Assembly (NCBI GenBank): GCA_025667525.1 | Contig: CM046877.1 | Coordinates: 617,844,580 to 617,908,579, forward strand | Length of the DNA stretch: 64,000 nt | Direction of reading: 5' to 3' | From: Glebionis coronaria | Lineage: Eukaryota > Streptophyta > Magnoliopsida > Asterales > Asteraceae | Shown: positions 1-9,693 of the stretch, piece by piece | Position numbering within the stretch: position 1 is the first letter of the stretch | Layout of the letters: each line of letters starts with the position of its first letter | Notes under the pieces: generated by a model | Seen by the model: only the letters and a program-made list of their open reading frames with translations | What the model was told of the DNA's origin: nothing | The model's database searches: none | Program-made: the position numbers and the translations under genes

Positions 1-544
1 CCATAATCACCAGAAGTAGCATCCGCTTTGCAGGCTGCTTGAGGCTCTTGTCCCTAAACTTTTGCATCCAACGAGGACACATTTCACCCTTGTGCTTCCT
101 TGCTGCAACTACTGCACTTGTCCTACTTGGTCCATGATTTGTAGCACCGGAATTTCTAGGCTTCTGTAGGCCGTTTTACATAAATTCTTGAGTTTAACAA
201 CCTTTTTGAAAACTAATTAATTTACCAGAAGGATTGTCATTACCGGATTTTAACTTGGTTTTTAATGATTGATTTACATGTTTTCTAGCAAAAGTACCAA
301 CGTCTATATCTAGTTTTAGTGGACCAATGATTTGATTATGATATTCTAGCTGCAGCAATCTCCTTCAAAATGCACATCGAAACACTCCTTACTTAAATAA
401 CAATTGGTACCGTAGATGAAAACACCCTCTTACATTAATTCGTGTAAAGTTTGGTTTTAATGCTAATATAAAGTATAAACTATGGTTTCATGATCGACTC
501 TATATAGCTAAATTGGATATATGTAACATGTAAATCTCGTATGT
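1..544. other. No supported gene; left edge
   Basis: I see no convincing coding region. The minus strand of about 1-143 gives short open stretches that share pieces with the minus strand of about 2520-2620 (the same CACAAGGGTGAAAT-type core and neighbouring words). The two are probably fragments of one decayed sequence. The rest is AT-rich intergenic DNA. Confidence 0.4.
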
Positions 545-1722
545 TTTAACAATCACGTGTCATAAAAGAAACGCAGGAGCAAGAGACCAGTAATCTACAG
601 AAGACGGTAAAAAGGCTAAAAGATTGCGAATGTGGCCTCAAGGCTCAATTATTCGAACAAGAAACGACAGAGAACTTGAAAGCTGCTATATACTAAACAG
701 CATGGAGTCCAAACTTTTAACTCTCAAAGTCGAGTCCTTACAGACCGAAAACAAAAGATTAATATCACAAACAGCGAATTATAATAAAGTTTTATCAGAC
801 CTTGAATCAAACTTGTTAAGAAGAAACTTGTATCTGAAACCGCACAAAACAAAGAACGAATTTTAGGTCTTCAACAATATAATAAGTACAAAAAATGCAA
901 GAAGATGAACGTAAGGGTAGTGTCGGGATTAGTTAGGAGATTGAATCAAATATATGTAAATTGAAGGATTTGAAAGCCAAAGCCGAGGAGTTCATTAAGT
1001 CGAACAATAGTTTGACTGTTGAAAAAGGCGAGTTGCTTCAGAAGCATGAACGTGTTCACGTGATGGCTACATCGGTATTATACGACAACGTAGTAAATTA
1101 TCACTTATCTTTAGTGTCTGTTTGGTTCGGTGTCAATTAGTTTTTCAATGTTTTTTGGTTAGTAATCTTATTTTTTCTTATTCGTCCCAGATCATTTTGA
1201 TTTTTGCAGACTGGAAAGCTTAGAGAAGAAAGTGACGTTTAAAGAAACAGAATGAAGAATTAGAAATTGAAATCGAGCAACTTCAAGCCGATAGATGCAG
1301 TGATGGTCAAGTTCTCAAAACTCTGACCTCACAGATTCTGGCGAAATCAATGAACCTTATAAAAAGAATAATAAGTTTTTGGGGAACTCATGTTCTTAAG
1401 AGGAAAAGACGGGTCTATCCCTCAACACGACATCCACCACCACGACCATAGTCATAGTAGAAATTCATCTTCAGAAGATATACTTTCATATTCATCTAAA
1501 CTATCTATGCATTCCTAAAGGTCGATATATAGGTGTAGTAACGTAGGAGCACATAAACGGATTGATTCCATTGCAGAAACCGAGGGTAGCTTGAATTCAC
1601 CTTCATTATCAGATGGTCAAAAATCCGACTTTGTAAAATATGCAGAAGTTTTAAAAGACTCAACTCAGAAGCCAATTATCAAAGTTCGACGAAGATCAAA
1701 AGGGTTTGTTTCCTTTTGATGT
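545..1722 (+). pseudogene. Decayed coiled-coil protein gene
   Basis: Several plus-strand stretches translate as heptad-like, E/K/L-rich coiled coil. These include an open 80-codon piece (624-866), a piece near 960-1070 (reading LKDLKAKAEEFIKSNN) and one near 1240-1330 (reading KKQNEELEIEIEQLQADR). They are separated by stops and frame changes. A low-complexity His/Ser-rich stretch follows near 1415-1480. A final open stretch ends about 1722 (KDSTQKPIIKVRRRSKGF). The pieces lie in a consistent order on one strand, so they look like remains of one gene, perhaps with intron remnants such as the T-rich stretch at 1140-1210. I do not recognise the family; long plant coiled-coil proteins all look alike. 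No intact start or end can be chosen. Confidence 0.45.
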
Positions 1723-1728
1723 ATTCTT

Positions 1729-1848
1729 ATTGTTGTTTACAAGGTTATTAGATCATTAGCTTATCTCTTGTGTTTAGAACTTAGAGATATTGTAGTTTAC
1801 AGGGTTATTAGATCATTAGCTTATCTCTTGTGTTTAGAACTTAGAGAT
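1729..1848 (+). repeat. 60-bp tandem duplication (two units)
   Basis: 1729-1788 and 1789-1848 are adjacent copies of a 60-bp unit containing GTTATTAGATCATTAGC. By eye they differ at only two positions. The duplication lies just after the coiled-coil remnant, possibly in its former 3' region, and must be recent compared with the decay around it. Confidence 0.9.
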
Positions 1849-3240
1849 CGAACCACAGTCTTAAACTTGTATAATATATTGTAACCTGTAAAGGGAAAAA
1901 TGTAACATGGCATTACTTGCATTTGTTTACTTAGTGGTCTGAAAACAATTTTGTTAGTTTGAAAATGCTGTCATTGTGATTCAAATAGGCTCGAGGTTAC
2001 AATACCGAGTTACCGACTCAGTAATCTTTTTTTTTTACTAAGACTCAGTAATCTAAACATGTGTGAACCCGCTGTTATTTTTTAGAATCACACTGAGACT
2101 ATGTTTATAAAGTCCAAATAAGCTTATATAAGCCGAAAAGTTTCAAAATGGCACCACTTATATCCTAGATTTTGTAGTTAGTGTTTATTCTGACATTTGT
2201 ATTTTGTAATCACATGTCAACATACAACATACATAACTAGTAAAAAGTTTCAAAAATTTCAGTGTTCAATGTCAACCCGAACCATACCAACAAAAAAACT
2301 GACCTTACCCAACCCGCCCATTTAGCTACTTCTACCACAGAAAACAGATGAAACTTCTGAAACATACAACCTTGCGAGGCAAGAACCTGTAACAACTGCC
2401 ATAGTGACTGGTCTAGGTGTGTCCAGCACTGCCATAAGTACCATTTGCTGCAGGTGGTGGTGCAGAGTAATCATAGCCGTCAGATGTCGTGCCATACTAG
2501 TATTCTCATAAGAAGTGTCGATAGACAAATTTCACCCTTGTGCTTCATAGCCGTCAGATGTAGGCTGTTCTGCATAAATTCTTGCATAGAACGAGGACAA
2601 AGTTTGTCCGACAAACTTTAGCCTTGAGCTTAGTTACAGACAACATACACGTGTAACATTGAAAATCCAAACAACCTTTCTTTTATTAGTATCTTTTTAA
2701 CTTAAATGTGTGTGGAATTGACGGAGTATTTCTTAATTACCAAAAACTTGACATGTTTCTTTATAGAGGAAATATCGTGACAGTTTCACATGTCGTATTT
2801 GTCACATGGTACTAATAAGTAGGATTTACAGAAATAATGTCATAAATTGATTAGTTCTAGCTGGTTCGACGTAATGTTTGTGAATGAAACAATTAATAAA
2901 AGCAAACTCAAATCCAAACCGGATAAAACCAGACACCCAAGTGCACCTACTAGGAATGAAACTTAGAATCCCGTAGCTTTGATCATGATTTTAGAGTTTC
3001 AGATTAAGTTATGATTTTCAAAGTTTACAAGTTGTGTCCCAATGTTTTTTCAAGTAACTACTTCATATAAAGTCGAAGCACATAATCAACTTCATAATGC
3101 AAAGGCATGATCATGTTTCTCAATTGCAAACAATAACCATAACCATTTGTGATTAGCAGAATTACCAAGTATTTTACTTAAACTCCATTCCTTCAATCAA
3201 CAATGATACAAGTAACAAAAAGAGGACTTAAAATACACTT
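1849..3240. other. Intergenic, no supported gene
   Basis: AT-rich sequence without a convincing gene. On the minus strand, about 2310-2540, one frame reads YGTTSDGYDYSAPPPAANG. That low-complexity composition resembles tails of plant RNA-binding proteins, but it is interrupted by stops and too short to assign. The remainder shows nothing I can support. Confidence 0.4.
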
Positions 3241-3505
3241 CTAAAGCTTAACCTCGACATCGACACCATCAAGCTTCATCAAAGAGTCGATGGTTTGTGC
3301 AATTGGGTGATATCAATGAGATTTTGATGCATCCTTGTCTCCCAACGGAATCTCGCTGTCTTTGTGAACATGAGGGAATTTCAACACACGATAGATTCTA
3401 TTCTTGGTCGGTAATGGATCTAAGCCCATTGTCTTTGTATTTGTTGTTCTTGCAGTATGAATTCAACTTGATCCTACTCTTTTCAAAATCCCCACGGCCG
3501 CCTTA
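3241..3505 (-). pseudogene. rps10: Plastid ribosomal protein S10 (uS10c) gene remnant
   Basis: uS10c is a component of the plastid 30S subunit, nuclear-encoded in land plants. Read on the minus strand, fragments in shifting frames match the order of that protein: RIKLNSY, then TMGLDPLPTKNRIYRVLK, then FPHVHKDSE, and a C-terminal piece AQTIDSLMKLDGVDVEVKL followed by a stop at 3241-3243. The family's C-terminus is PTAQTIDSLM...GVDVEVKL, a close match. Much of the centre (the FEIRTHQRL region) is missing or scrambled and the frame changes several times. There is no transit peptide or start. No intron is visible, so a processed or truncated copy is possible. It sits directly downstream of the TNL LRR exon on the same strand. 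The assignment rests on remembered family motifs. Confidence 0.65.
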
Positions 3506-3699
3506 AGAACCAAGAAACTTCTTTAGCTTATATATAATTGCGCCATTAGTGTGAAAATAAAATGCAATCGAGAAAATAGAGAATCTACAAAAACAGGTAT
3601 GAGATTTACACGGTAAAGAAAATCACCATTCGCGTAGTCTACCCAAGATCAAAGAAGAATGAATTGAGAAACCAAAGAAAGTGCCTGTTATTTACTCAC

Positions 3700-4186
3700 C
3701 AATAGGGATCGGTTGTGGTACTTATCTCTGCAGGAAAATCATACAACTGAAGAAGCTTTTCTGATGCAGCGACACGCAAACCTTTTAACCCAAATATGCT
3801 TTGCTGAAGATGGCGTATACGTGTATCTCTTATATCTAGCTCTTTTAAACATCCAAATCGGCCTAGGTCAAGGCCCCTCAACTTTGAGTTATGAATGTCG
3901 AAGGTTTTGAGATTTGTACATGGAGCAGACACGCGAAGTTCTTCAAAATTTTCACTTGTTCTAACAGACAATGTTTCGAGATTCGGAGTCAACCCAAGAT
4001 CAAAGGTTCTTAACTTTGAATATGTGACAACGAGATGCTTGAGCTTTTGACAAGTAACTGGCATGTAAATTTCTACTTAATCATGAGAAGACTCTAGAAA
4101 TAATGTCTCGAGATTCGGAGTAATCTAAAGTCGAAGCTCATCAATTTTGACTCTGAAAGAGAAAGGAATTTTAGTTTCTTAAGAAC
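3700..4186 (-). pseudogene. TNL resistance gene, exon 4 (LRR), separated from exons 1-3
   Basis: The minus strand encodes leucine-rich repeats of TNL type (LVVTYSKLRTFDLGLTPNLE, LKTFDIHNSKLRGLDLGRF), which in intact proteins shape ligand recognition. A clear acceptor (TTTCTGACAG) precedes the exon at 4187-4188. A donor (G/GTGAGT) ends it at 3698-3699. The first 120 bases carry a one-base loss and in-frame stops; from about 4064 the frame is open to the donor. The text continues exactly where exon 3 (21672-22021) stops. An intact relative should read through a short intron here, but a 17.4-kb retroelement array (4258-21614) lies inside that intron. Further LRR exons that would normally follow are absent; an S10 remnant comes next. 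Confidence 0.8.
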
Positions 4187-4257
4187 CTGTCAGAAAAATA
4201 AGACAAAAAGATCAAACCAAACTATTGATAACATTAGTACAAATTATGCAAAACAAC

Positions 4258-4777
4258 TGTTGATGCTAAAATCCTCCGGTAGGGTCTACGGGACTAGGAG
4301 TCTTCCACGTAAGCTATGAACGGATGAAGCACCTACACACAAGAAGCAACACACGTTAAATCGCCGCGGGTGTTATCCCAGGACCAAGCTCCGGTGTGAG
4401 AATGAGTAATGGTACGAAATATGGTGCGTGGTGTTATATGATGTTATGTGTGTGTTGTCAGAGTATTTAATAATGTTTTAGCAATAAATGTCAGGACTAT
4501 ATATAGGGTACTGTTGATACCTTGATGTAGACAGTTCATATCTTGTCTTCTTTCCTAAAACGGGTCTGTGTACCTTATCACGTCTGACACTGTACCTTTC
4601 CTCTTTAAGCATACGCCAAGACCTCTAGTGGGGCCTTGGATCAGGTGACGTCATCCATGACGTCATGGTACTGTTCTCCGTCTACAGGCATCTGGTCCGG
4701 CCATCTATTCCGGTATCATCTCCGGTACGTGACACGTGTCATGTTCTCCGGTCGACTTCCGGGACCACACACGAACA
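4258..4777 (-). repeat. LTR A (3' LTR of the array), 520 bp
   Basis: Outer LTR bounded by TG...CA. It contains two TGACGTCA palindromes 12 bp apart near 4646-4666 and a G-box core (GACACGTGTC) near 4731, which are typical bZIP-binding words; a regulatory role is inferred. By hand count A differs from LTR C at about 17 positions (about 3%). Differences special to A lie mostly in its left half. Confidence 0.93.
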
Positions 4778-4790
4778 TGTCCCCCCCAGT
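4778..4790 (-). other. Polypurine tract of array copy 1
   Basis: Read on the minus strand this is CTGGGGGGGACA immediately before the LTR. That is the expected place and composition for the primer of plus-strand DNA synthesis. Copy 2 has the equivalent at 13140-13153 with one more G. Confidence 0.7.
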
Positions 4791-5160
4791 ATAATGTTAT
4801 CCGGAGGGTGATATTATACTTCTCTTGGGCTTTTGGCCAGCTTGGTGATCGCTATGGGCTTGGGCCCAATTTTCGCGTCATCTTATTAAACGAGCTTGAG
4901 TGGGGCCACGTGGAATGCACTCATATTCGTGGGACGTTCCTAAGTGCGCCACGTGTAATGCCCATTAATGCGCCCTTCACACTTCTCGAGGTTTTTCCTA
5001 TATATACTCGCCTTTTCACATTTTTCACTTTCACTTTTCACCTTTCATTTTCTTCTCATCCACCATTGTTACTATACGTATCTCTTGCGGCCTCTCTCTC
5101 CATCTTCTCAGGTAGGTTTTGTTTCCTGGTTTATATTGTTCTGTTCCTCTTGCATCCGGT

Positions 5161-7562
5161 ATGTCCGACGAAGAGTTCGATGGCGTGGCCTCCAGCTTCG
5201 GTCTTTTGGATCCGAAATGCGACATGCAGATCCGTTCTTCCGAGATGACTAGTGACGAGTTAGAGCATACCATTGACGAGTATCGAATACCGAGGGAGTT
5301 TCGACCGCATTTGCCCGACCCGAACATGACCATGGATATGCTAAGACGTTCCCGCCATATAGGTGTTTACCTGGCTTTTCTGGAACATGGTGGTCTCCGG
5401 ATACCTTTCTCTTCCTTTTTCTTGGTTGTGATCAAACACTTTAGGGTGCATATCTCCCAACTTGTACCCATTGGTGTGAACCGGGTGGTGATGTTTGAGA
5501 TTCGGTGCCAGAGTCTGGGCGTTGACTGCACCGTTGACTTATTCCGGGTGTTCTATAAGTTGGGTAAGTAGGGACATTGGTTCTCTTTTGTGAGTAAAGT
5601 TCACAGGAAGGCATTGCGGTTTTGTATAGAGACAACTTCTAGTCTGAAGGAGTGGAAGAAAAAGTTCTTTTTGATCGACCGGAGGGTTATACCTGACGTT
5701 ATGCCGTGGAGGGATCGTGATACGTGCGTTGCGGATCCGTTTACCCGAACTTATAGCCATGCCGATGCGGATCTATTGGCTGAGACGTTGATTCTGTTGC
5801 GACCGCCTCACAAAGGGTTGCTATACTTATGTGGATTGTTTAGGCCTTTGTCCCGGTTAGATTGTCGTCGTGCTCTTCGTGATGCAAGGGGCAACGGTAA
5901 TATTTCGTTTTTATGTTTCTCCTGTTTTTTACTAACCGGGTTTCTTTAATTGTTTCTCTTCTCTCCCCTCTTGTTCTTTTTGCAGTGTGTACAATGGAAC
6001 AATTTTTGAAATTGCCGAAGTGGACTGGGACGTGGGTGACAGTTGAGGAGGAGCTTCCAGAGAACCAGAGAACCGTCGACCGCACCGCTCAGCCTCTAGG
6101 GGTTAAGGATCCTATTCCTGCTCTTACTCCGGAACAAGAGGCGGTACAGCATCCTGACCAAAGGATAAAAGCTGCTCGTGAGCGTAAGGAGGCTCAAACT
6201 CTTGAGAAGAACCTTCTTTCGCAAGAGGTGGTGATGCTGGACCAAGACAAGGTCAGAAGAGGAAAGGGAGTGGTTCTGGTGCGGGGGCCAAAAGAAGCAA
6301 GGTCGCTTCCAACGACCAGACCGGAACAGGGTCTACTTCCAACCGGGTCCTTTCTCCAAGTCCGGTGAATGTGGCCCAGCCTAACACTACTGGGGGAAAT
6401 GCTCTCCAACCGGATTAACAGGCACAAGATCAACAGGGGCAACTGGACAGAGGAGTGGATCTTTCCTCCCCCTCTCCTCACCGTGCTGGCAAGGGACCCG
6501 TTACTGGTATGCTTTATTCAACTCCCTCCGTTTCATTCGTTTTGGCTTATTGTTTTAACATGTGTATCTTCTCTTCCAGAGGAGGAGAATCTCGACATGG
6601 GAAATGAAGACGAGGATGAAGACGGTGTTGATGACGAAGGGATGCAAACCTACGTTCCTTCTTGGAGGCTTCATCATAATGAACTTATGGACACCCATTT
6701 CGCTGCCAAGGAAATGCTTGTTCATCTACCTACTCCGGCTGAGCAGCGTTCACTGGCCGCGTTGTCGGATCATGAGCTGATCCGCCAGGGCTATTTAGCG
6801 TTGGCCCGCACCTCTCTGAACCAAACCGAGATAATCCAAAGGTTTGAGTTGCTGAATCAAGTTCATCGAAATCTGATCAACTCTAGTCGCCAAAATTCCG
6901 AGAATTTCCAACGAGGACAAGAGTTGCTGGAGCAGATCTCTGCTAATTTCAAGAAACTTGAGACGGAGCATGCCTCGTGTTCCCAAGACAAAGCGAATCT
7001 TGAGGCTAGAGTGAAGTCCTTGGAAGCCGCTTCTCAGACCAGTGATCAGAGGGTGAGAGATCTTGAGTGTACCCTCTGCTTGAAGGAGGAAGAGTTGACT
7101 CGAGCAAACAAGCGTGCCCAAGATGCTGAGGCTGCCAATGCCAAGAGCACCGCTAACATCCGTAGGGCTGCTTCGGACCGGACCAGGCTTGTCAAGGATT
7201 TTATCCCTCGTGCAATCCGTTTACTTCACGGGAGCTCCGAGTATAAGAGGCATGTGGCCGCGGTTGCTAACGTTTGTTACTCCGGGGGCTGGTATGATGG
7301 AGTTAAAGTGAACCGCTCTGAGGAATCGCTTGCCAAGACTCTTTCCGAGACGAAAGATTTTGACTTTGACCAGGCCGTAGCATGGGTGAAGAAGTGTGAA
7401 GAATTGTTTGCTCTGTCCTATACCTTTGTTGATAAGGTGAGCAAGTCCTTTGATCTTTCCATTGGGAATCTAATGAAGCTGACTCCGGATGAGCCAGAAA
7501 CTCCCCATAAGCCTCTCCCTGTTCCAACTGTCTCAACCTCTTCTCAAGCGGCCCCACAATGA
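5161..7562 (+). pseudogene. Antisense ORF (aORF) of Tat element, copy 1
   Basis: A plus-strand gene opposite to pol, between integrase and the 3' LTR. Antisense ORFs in this place are known from Grande/Retand-type Tat elements. Their products are usually annotated as 'putative gypsy-type transposon' domain proteins; their function is unknown. Start at ATG 5161 (MSDEEFDG). Exon 1 is 5161-5896, with an in-frame TAG at 5569-5571. Intron 1 is 5897-5985 (GT...TTTTTGCAG). Exon 2 is 5986-6506, intron 2 is 6507-6579 (GT...CTTCCAG), and exon 3 is 6580-7562. Exon 3 is open and encodes an acidic stretch, then a long coiled coil (about residues 150-260 of the region), then a globular tail (SEYKRHVAAVANVCYSGGWY). 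Exon 2 has lost one G near 6229, a frameshift not present in copy 2, and both copies have TAA near the exon's middle. The upstream region holds a pyrimidine-rich leader with a TATATATA box near 5000. Confidence 0.75.
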
Positions 7563-7964
7563 AGCATGTTTCTAGGGTGTGTTTTGTAATGCTTGTCTAC
7601 TACTTTCATTGTTGCAATTTTCAAACTTTATCTATACCGGAGTCTGTTCCGGGGTACTTTTATTGTTATAATCTAACTTTATTCATGCCGGAGGATGTTC
7701 CGGTTCTTTTGATGTAATATTTCAAACTTGTTTTCACCGGTTATTATTCCGGTTGGGGTTGATATAAAATTACCTTTTCACCGGTTATTACTTCAAGCTT
7801 GTTTAACTTGTCATGTAATTGTTTGCTTAAGCTTCCGGAAACCGTAGTGTATATTGTGTCTCGGCTCCTTACCCGACCCCTTGCTTCGGTTAACCGAGCT
7901 ATGGGCTACCGCTGGAAGGAACTTTCTTGGTTCCGGTGGGTGGGGCTCTCGGCCCTTACCCCGG
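7563..7964 (+). other. Spacer after aORF, no gene
   Basis: About 400 bp of non-coding element DNA between the aORF stop and the tandem repeats. It is studded with short CCGG-centred words (TTCACCGGTTATTA occurs at least twice). Copy 2 keeps a 45-bp stretch near 16275-16319 that copy 1 lacks at about 7916. Confidence 0.6.
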
Positions 7965-8440
7965 TTAACAAGGCTCTTAGCCTTTACAAGCGGTCTTACG
8001 CGGGGGTGGATGAGGCTCTTAACCTTTACCACGGTTGATGAGGCTTTTAACCTTTACAACCAAATAGGGCCGCCGCTCGGTGAGGCTCTTAACCTTTACA
8101 AACGGTCTTACGCTGCGGTGGATGAGGCTCTTAACCTTTACCACGGTTGATGAGGCTCTTAACCTTTACAACCAAATAGAGCCGTCGTTCGATGAGGCTC
8201 TTAACCTTTACAAGCGGTCTTACGCTGCGGTGGATGAGGCTCTTAACCTTTACCACGGTTGATGAGGCTCTTAACCTTTACAACAAAATAGAGTCGCCGC
8301 TCGATGAGGCTCTTAACCTTTACAAGCGGTCTTACGATGCGGTGGATGAGGCTCTTAACCTTTACCACGGTTGATGAGGCTCTTAACCTTTACAACCAAA
8401 TAGGGCCGCTCGATGAGGCTTTTAACCTTTACAAGCGGTC
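7965..8440 (+). repeat. 112-bp tandem repeats, Tat copy 1
   Basis: About four units of 112 bp (repeat points near 7968, 8080, 8192, 8304). Each is built from three related sub-units of about 37 bp with the core GATGAGGCTCTTAACCTTTA. The end units are degenerate. The block lies between integrase and the antisense ORF, the hypervariable 3' region where Tat elements are known to carry tandem arrays. It opens short reading frames repeating DEALNLY, but 112 is not a multiple of three and each frame closes, so it is not coding. Confidence 0.93.
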
Positions 8441-8593
8441 CTCTTCCTCCGAGTTGATCAGACTCTTTGGGGGGATTTGGCGTTTTGTTCTCGCGTTTGT
8501 TCTGTTAGTGTTGCACGCGCTAAGTATCTGCTTCGGAAAATTTCCTTCCCCATGCTAGGGAGGATATAGCATATCATAAATAGTCGTTTTTGG

Positions 8594-9693
8594 TTACATA
8601 AAACAATTTCTTAAATTTACTGCATGCCACTTCCTCGGGATTTCCTTCCCTTCCATAGTTTCTAGCTTCTAGGAGCCGTTTTGAAATGCATCAAAAACTC
8701 GGTACGGACCTTCCCAGTTTGGAGCTAGCTTGCCCGGTTTTATCACTCGACTTGCTTCGTTCTTCCGATAAACAAAATCCCCAACTTTGAATGCCATGTG
8801 CCTAACCCTTTTGTTATAATATTGTTCCATCTTCTTCTTGTACTTGGCTTCTCTGATGGCTGCCATTTCCCTTCGTTCTTGAACGAGGTCTAGGTTTAGA
8901 CGGAGCTCTTCCTCGTTTGTTTCTTCGTTAAACATGAGTGTCCGGAAGGTCCTCATTCCTATTTCGGTCGGGATGACTGCCTCACTTACGTAGGTCAAAC
9001 TGAACGGGGTCTCCCCATTGCTAGTCTTCATCATGGTCCGGTGGTCCCACAAGAAGCTTGGTAATTCGTCGACCCATCCGGTCATCTCTCTTCCCAAGCG
9101 AGCTTTAAGTCCGTGCATGAGTGACTTGTTTGCTCTTTCGACGAGCCCATTGGCATGTGGGTGGGCTAAAACGGTGTTGATCTGCTTGATTTGCCATTTA
9201 ACGCACGACCCCTTGAATGGATCATTCACAAGCTGCGTTCCATTGTCCGTGACGATGATGCCTGGCACGTCGAACCTACATACTATGTTCTCCCAAACAA
9301 ACTTCTTCACGTCCTTTCCCCGGACTTTTGCTAGTGGCTTAACTTGACCTTGCCTGGTTCTTCGGGAAGGGGACCCAAGATGTCTAGGCCCCATTGGTAG
9401 AAGGGCCAAGGTGACATGATCGAGGTCATGAGCGTCTTCGGCAGTTTGGGGACTGAAGCATGGATTTGACAAGAATCGCACTTCACTACTACTTCATATG
9501 TATCCTGGTACATCGTTGGCCAATAATACCCATGTCTCATTATTTTTGCCACCACCGATCTGTATCCGGGATGCATCCCGCAACCTCCTTCATGAACCTC
9601 CCAGATGATATAGTTCGCTTGTAAGGGTCCCACACATCTCAGCATGGGAGAGAGATACGACTTCTTGAACAACACTCCTCCTTCGATAACGAA
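8594..9693 (-). pseudogene. Tat integrase, copy 1 (broken)
   Basis: Integrase inserts element DNA into the host genome. The minus-strand reading has the HHCC zinc finger (VHEGGCGMHPGYRS ... CDSCQ), the second Asp (VTDNGTQ) and the Glu (NGLVERANK). The tail is GDFVYRKNEASRVIKPGKL. A 43-bp deletion near 9339, relative to copy 2, removes the segment with the first catalytic Asp (DYFTKW) and shifts the frame. A TAG near 8670 also replaces a Tyr codon of copy 2, about 25 codons before the end. It follows RT-RNase H, from which it is separated by a single in-frame TAA at 9694-9696 that copy 2 shares. Confidence 0.9.

Noticed and set aside
4736..5333. ORFs starting in the LTR and leader (4736-5248 +, 5031-5333 -)
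   Set aside because: They read across the LTR border and pyrimidine-rich leader in frames that disagree with the aORF.
5550..5603. A third intron in the aORF to remove the TAG at 5569 (GTAAGTAG ... TTCACAG)
   Set aside because: It would be only about 43 bp, below the usual minimum for plant introns. An inherited nonsense codon is simpler.
6369..7562. Single 397-codon ORF starting MWPSLTLLGE
   Set aside because: Its first 70 codons run through the end of exon 2 in the wrong frame and through intron 2. The true exon starts at 6580.
7965..8440. CRISPR-like regular repeats
   Set aside because: The spacers between GATGAGGCTC cores are themselves repeated and the setting is a plant retrotransposon, so it is a minisatellite.
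8080..8558. Plus-strand ORFs repeating DEALNLY (also 16483-16961), suggestive of a repeat protein
   Set aside because: They are translations of the 112-bp tandem repeat. The unit is not a multiple of three, each frame closes within a unit or two, and the region lies in the element's non-coding 3' part.
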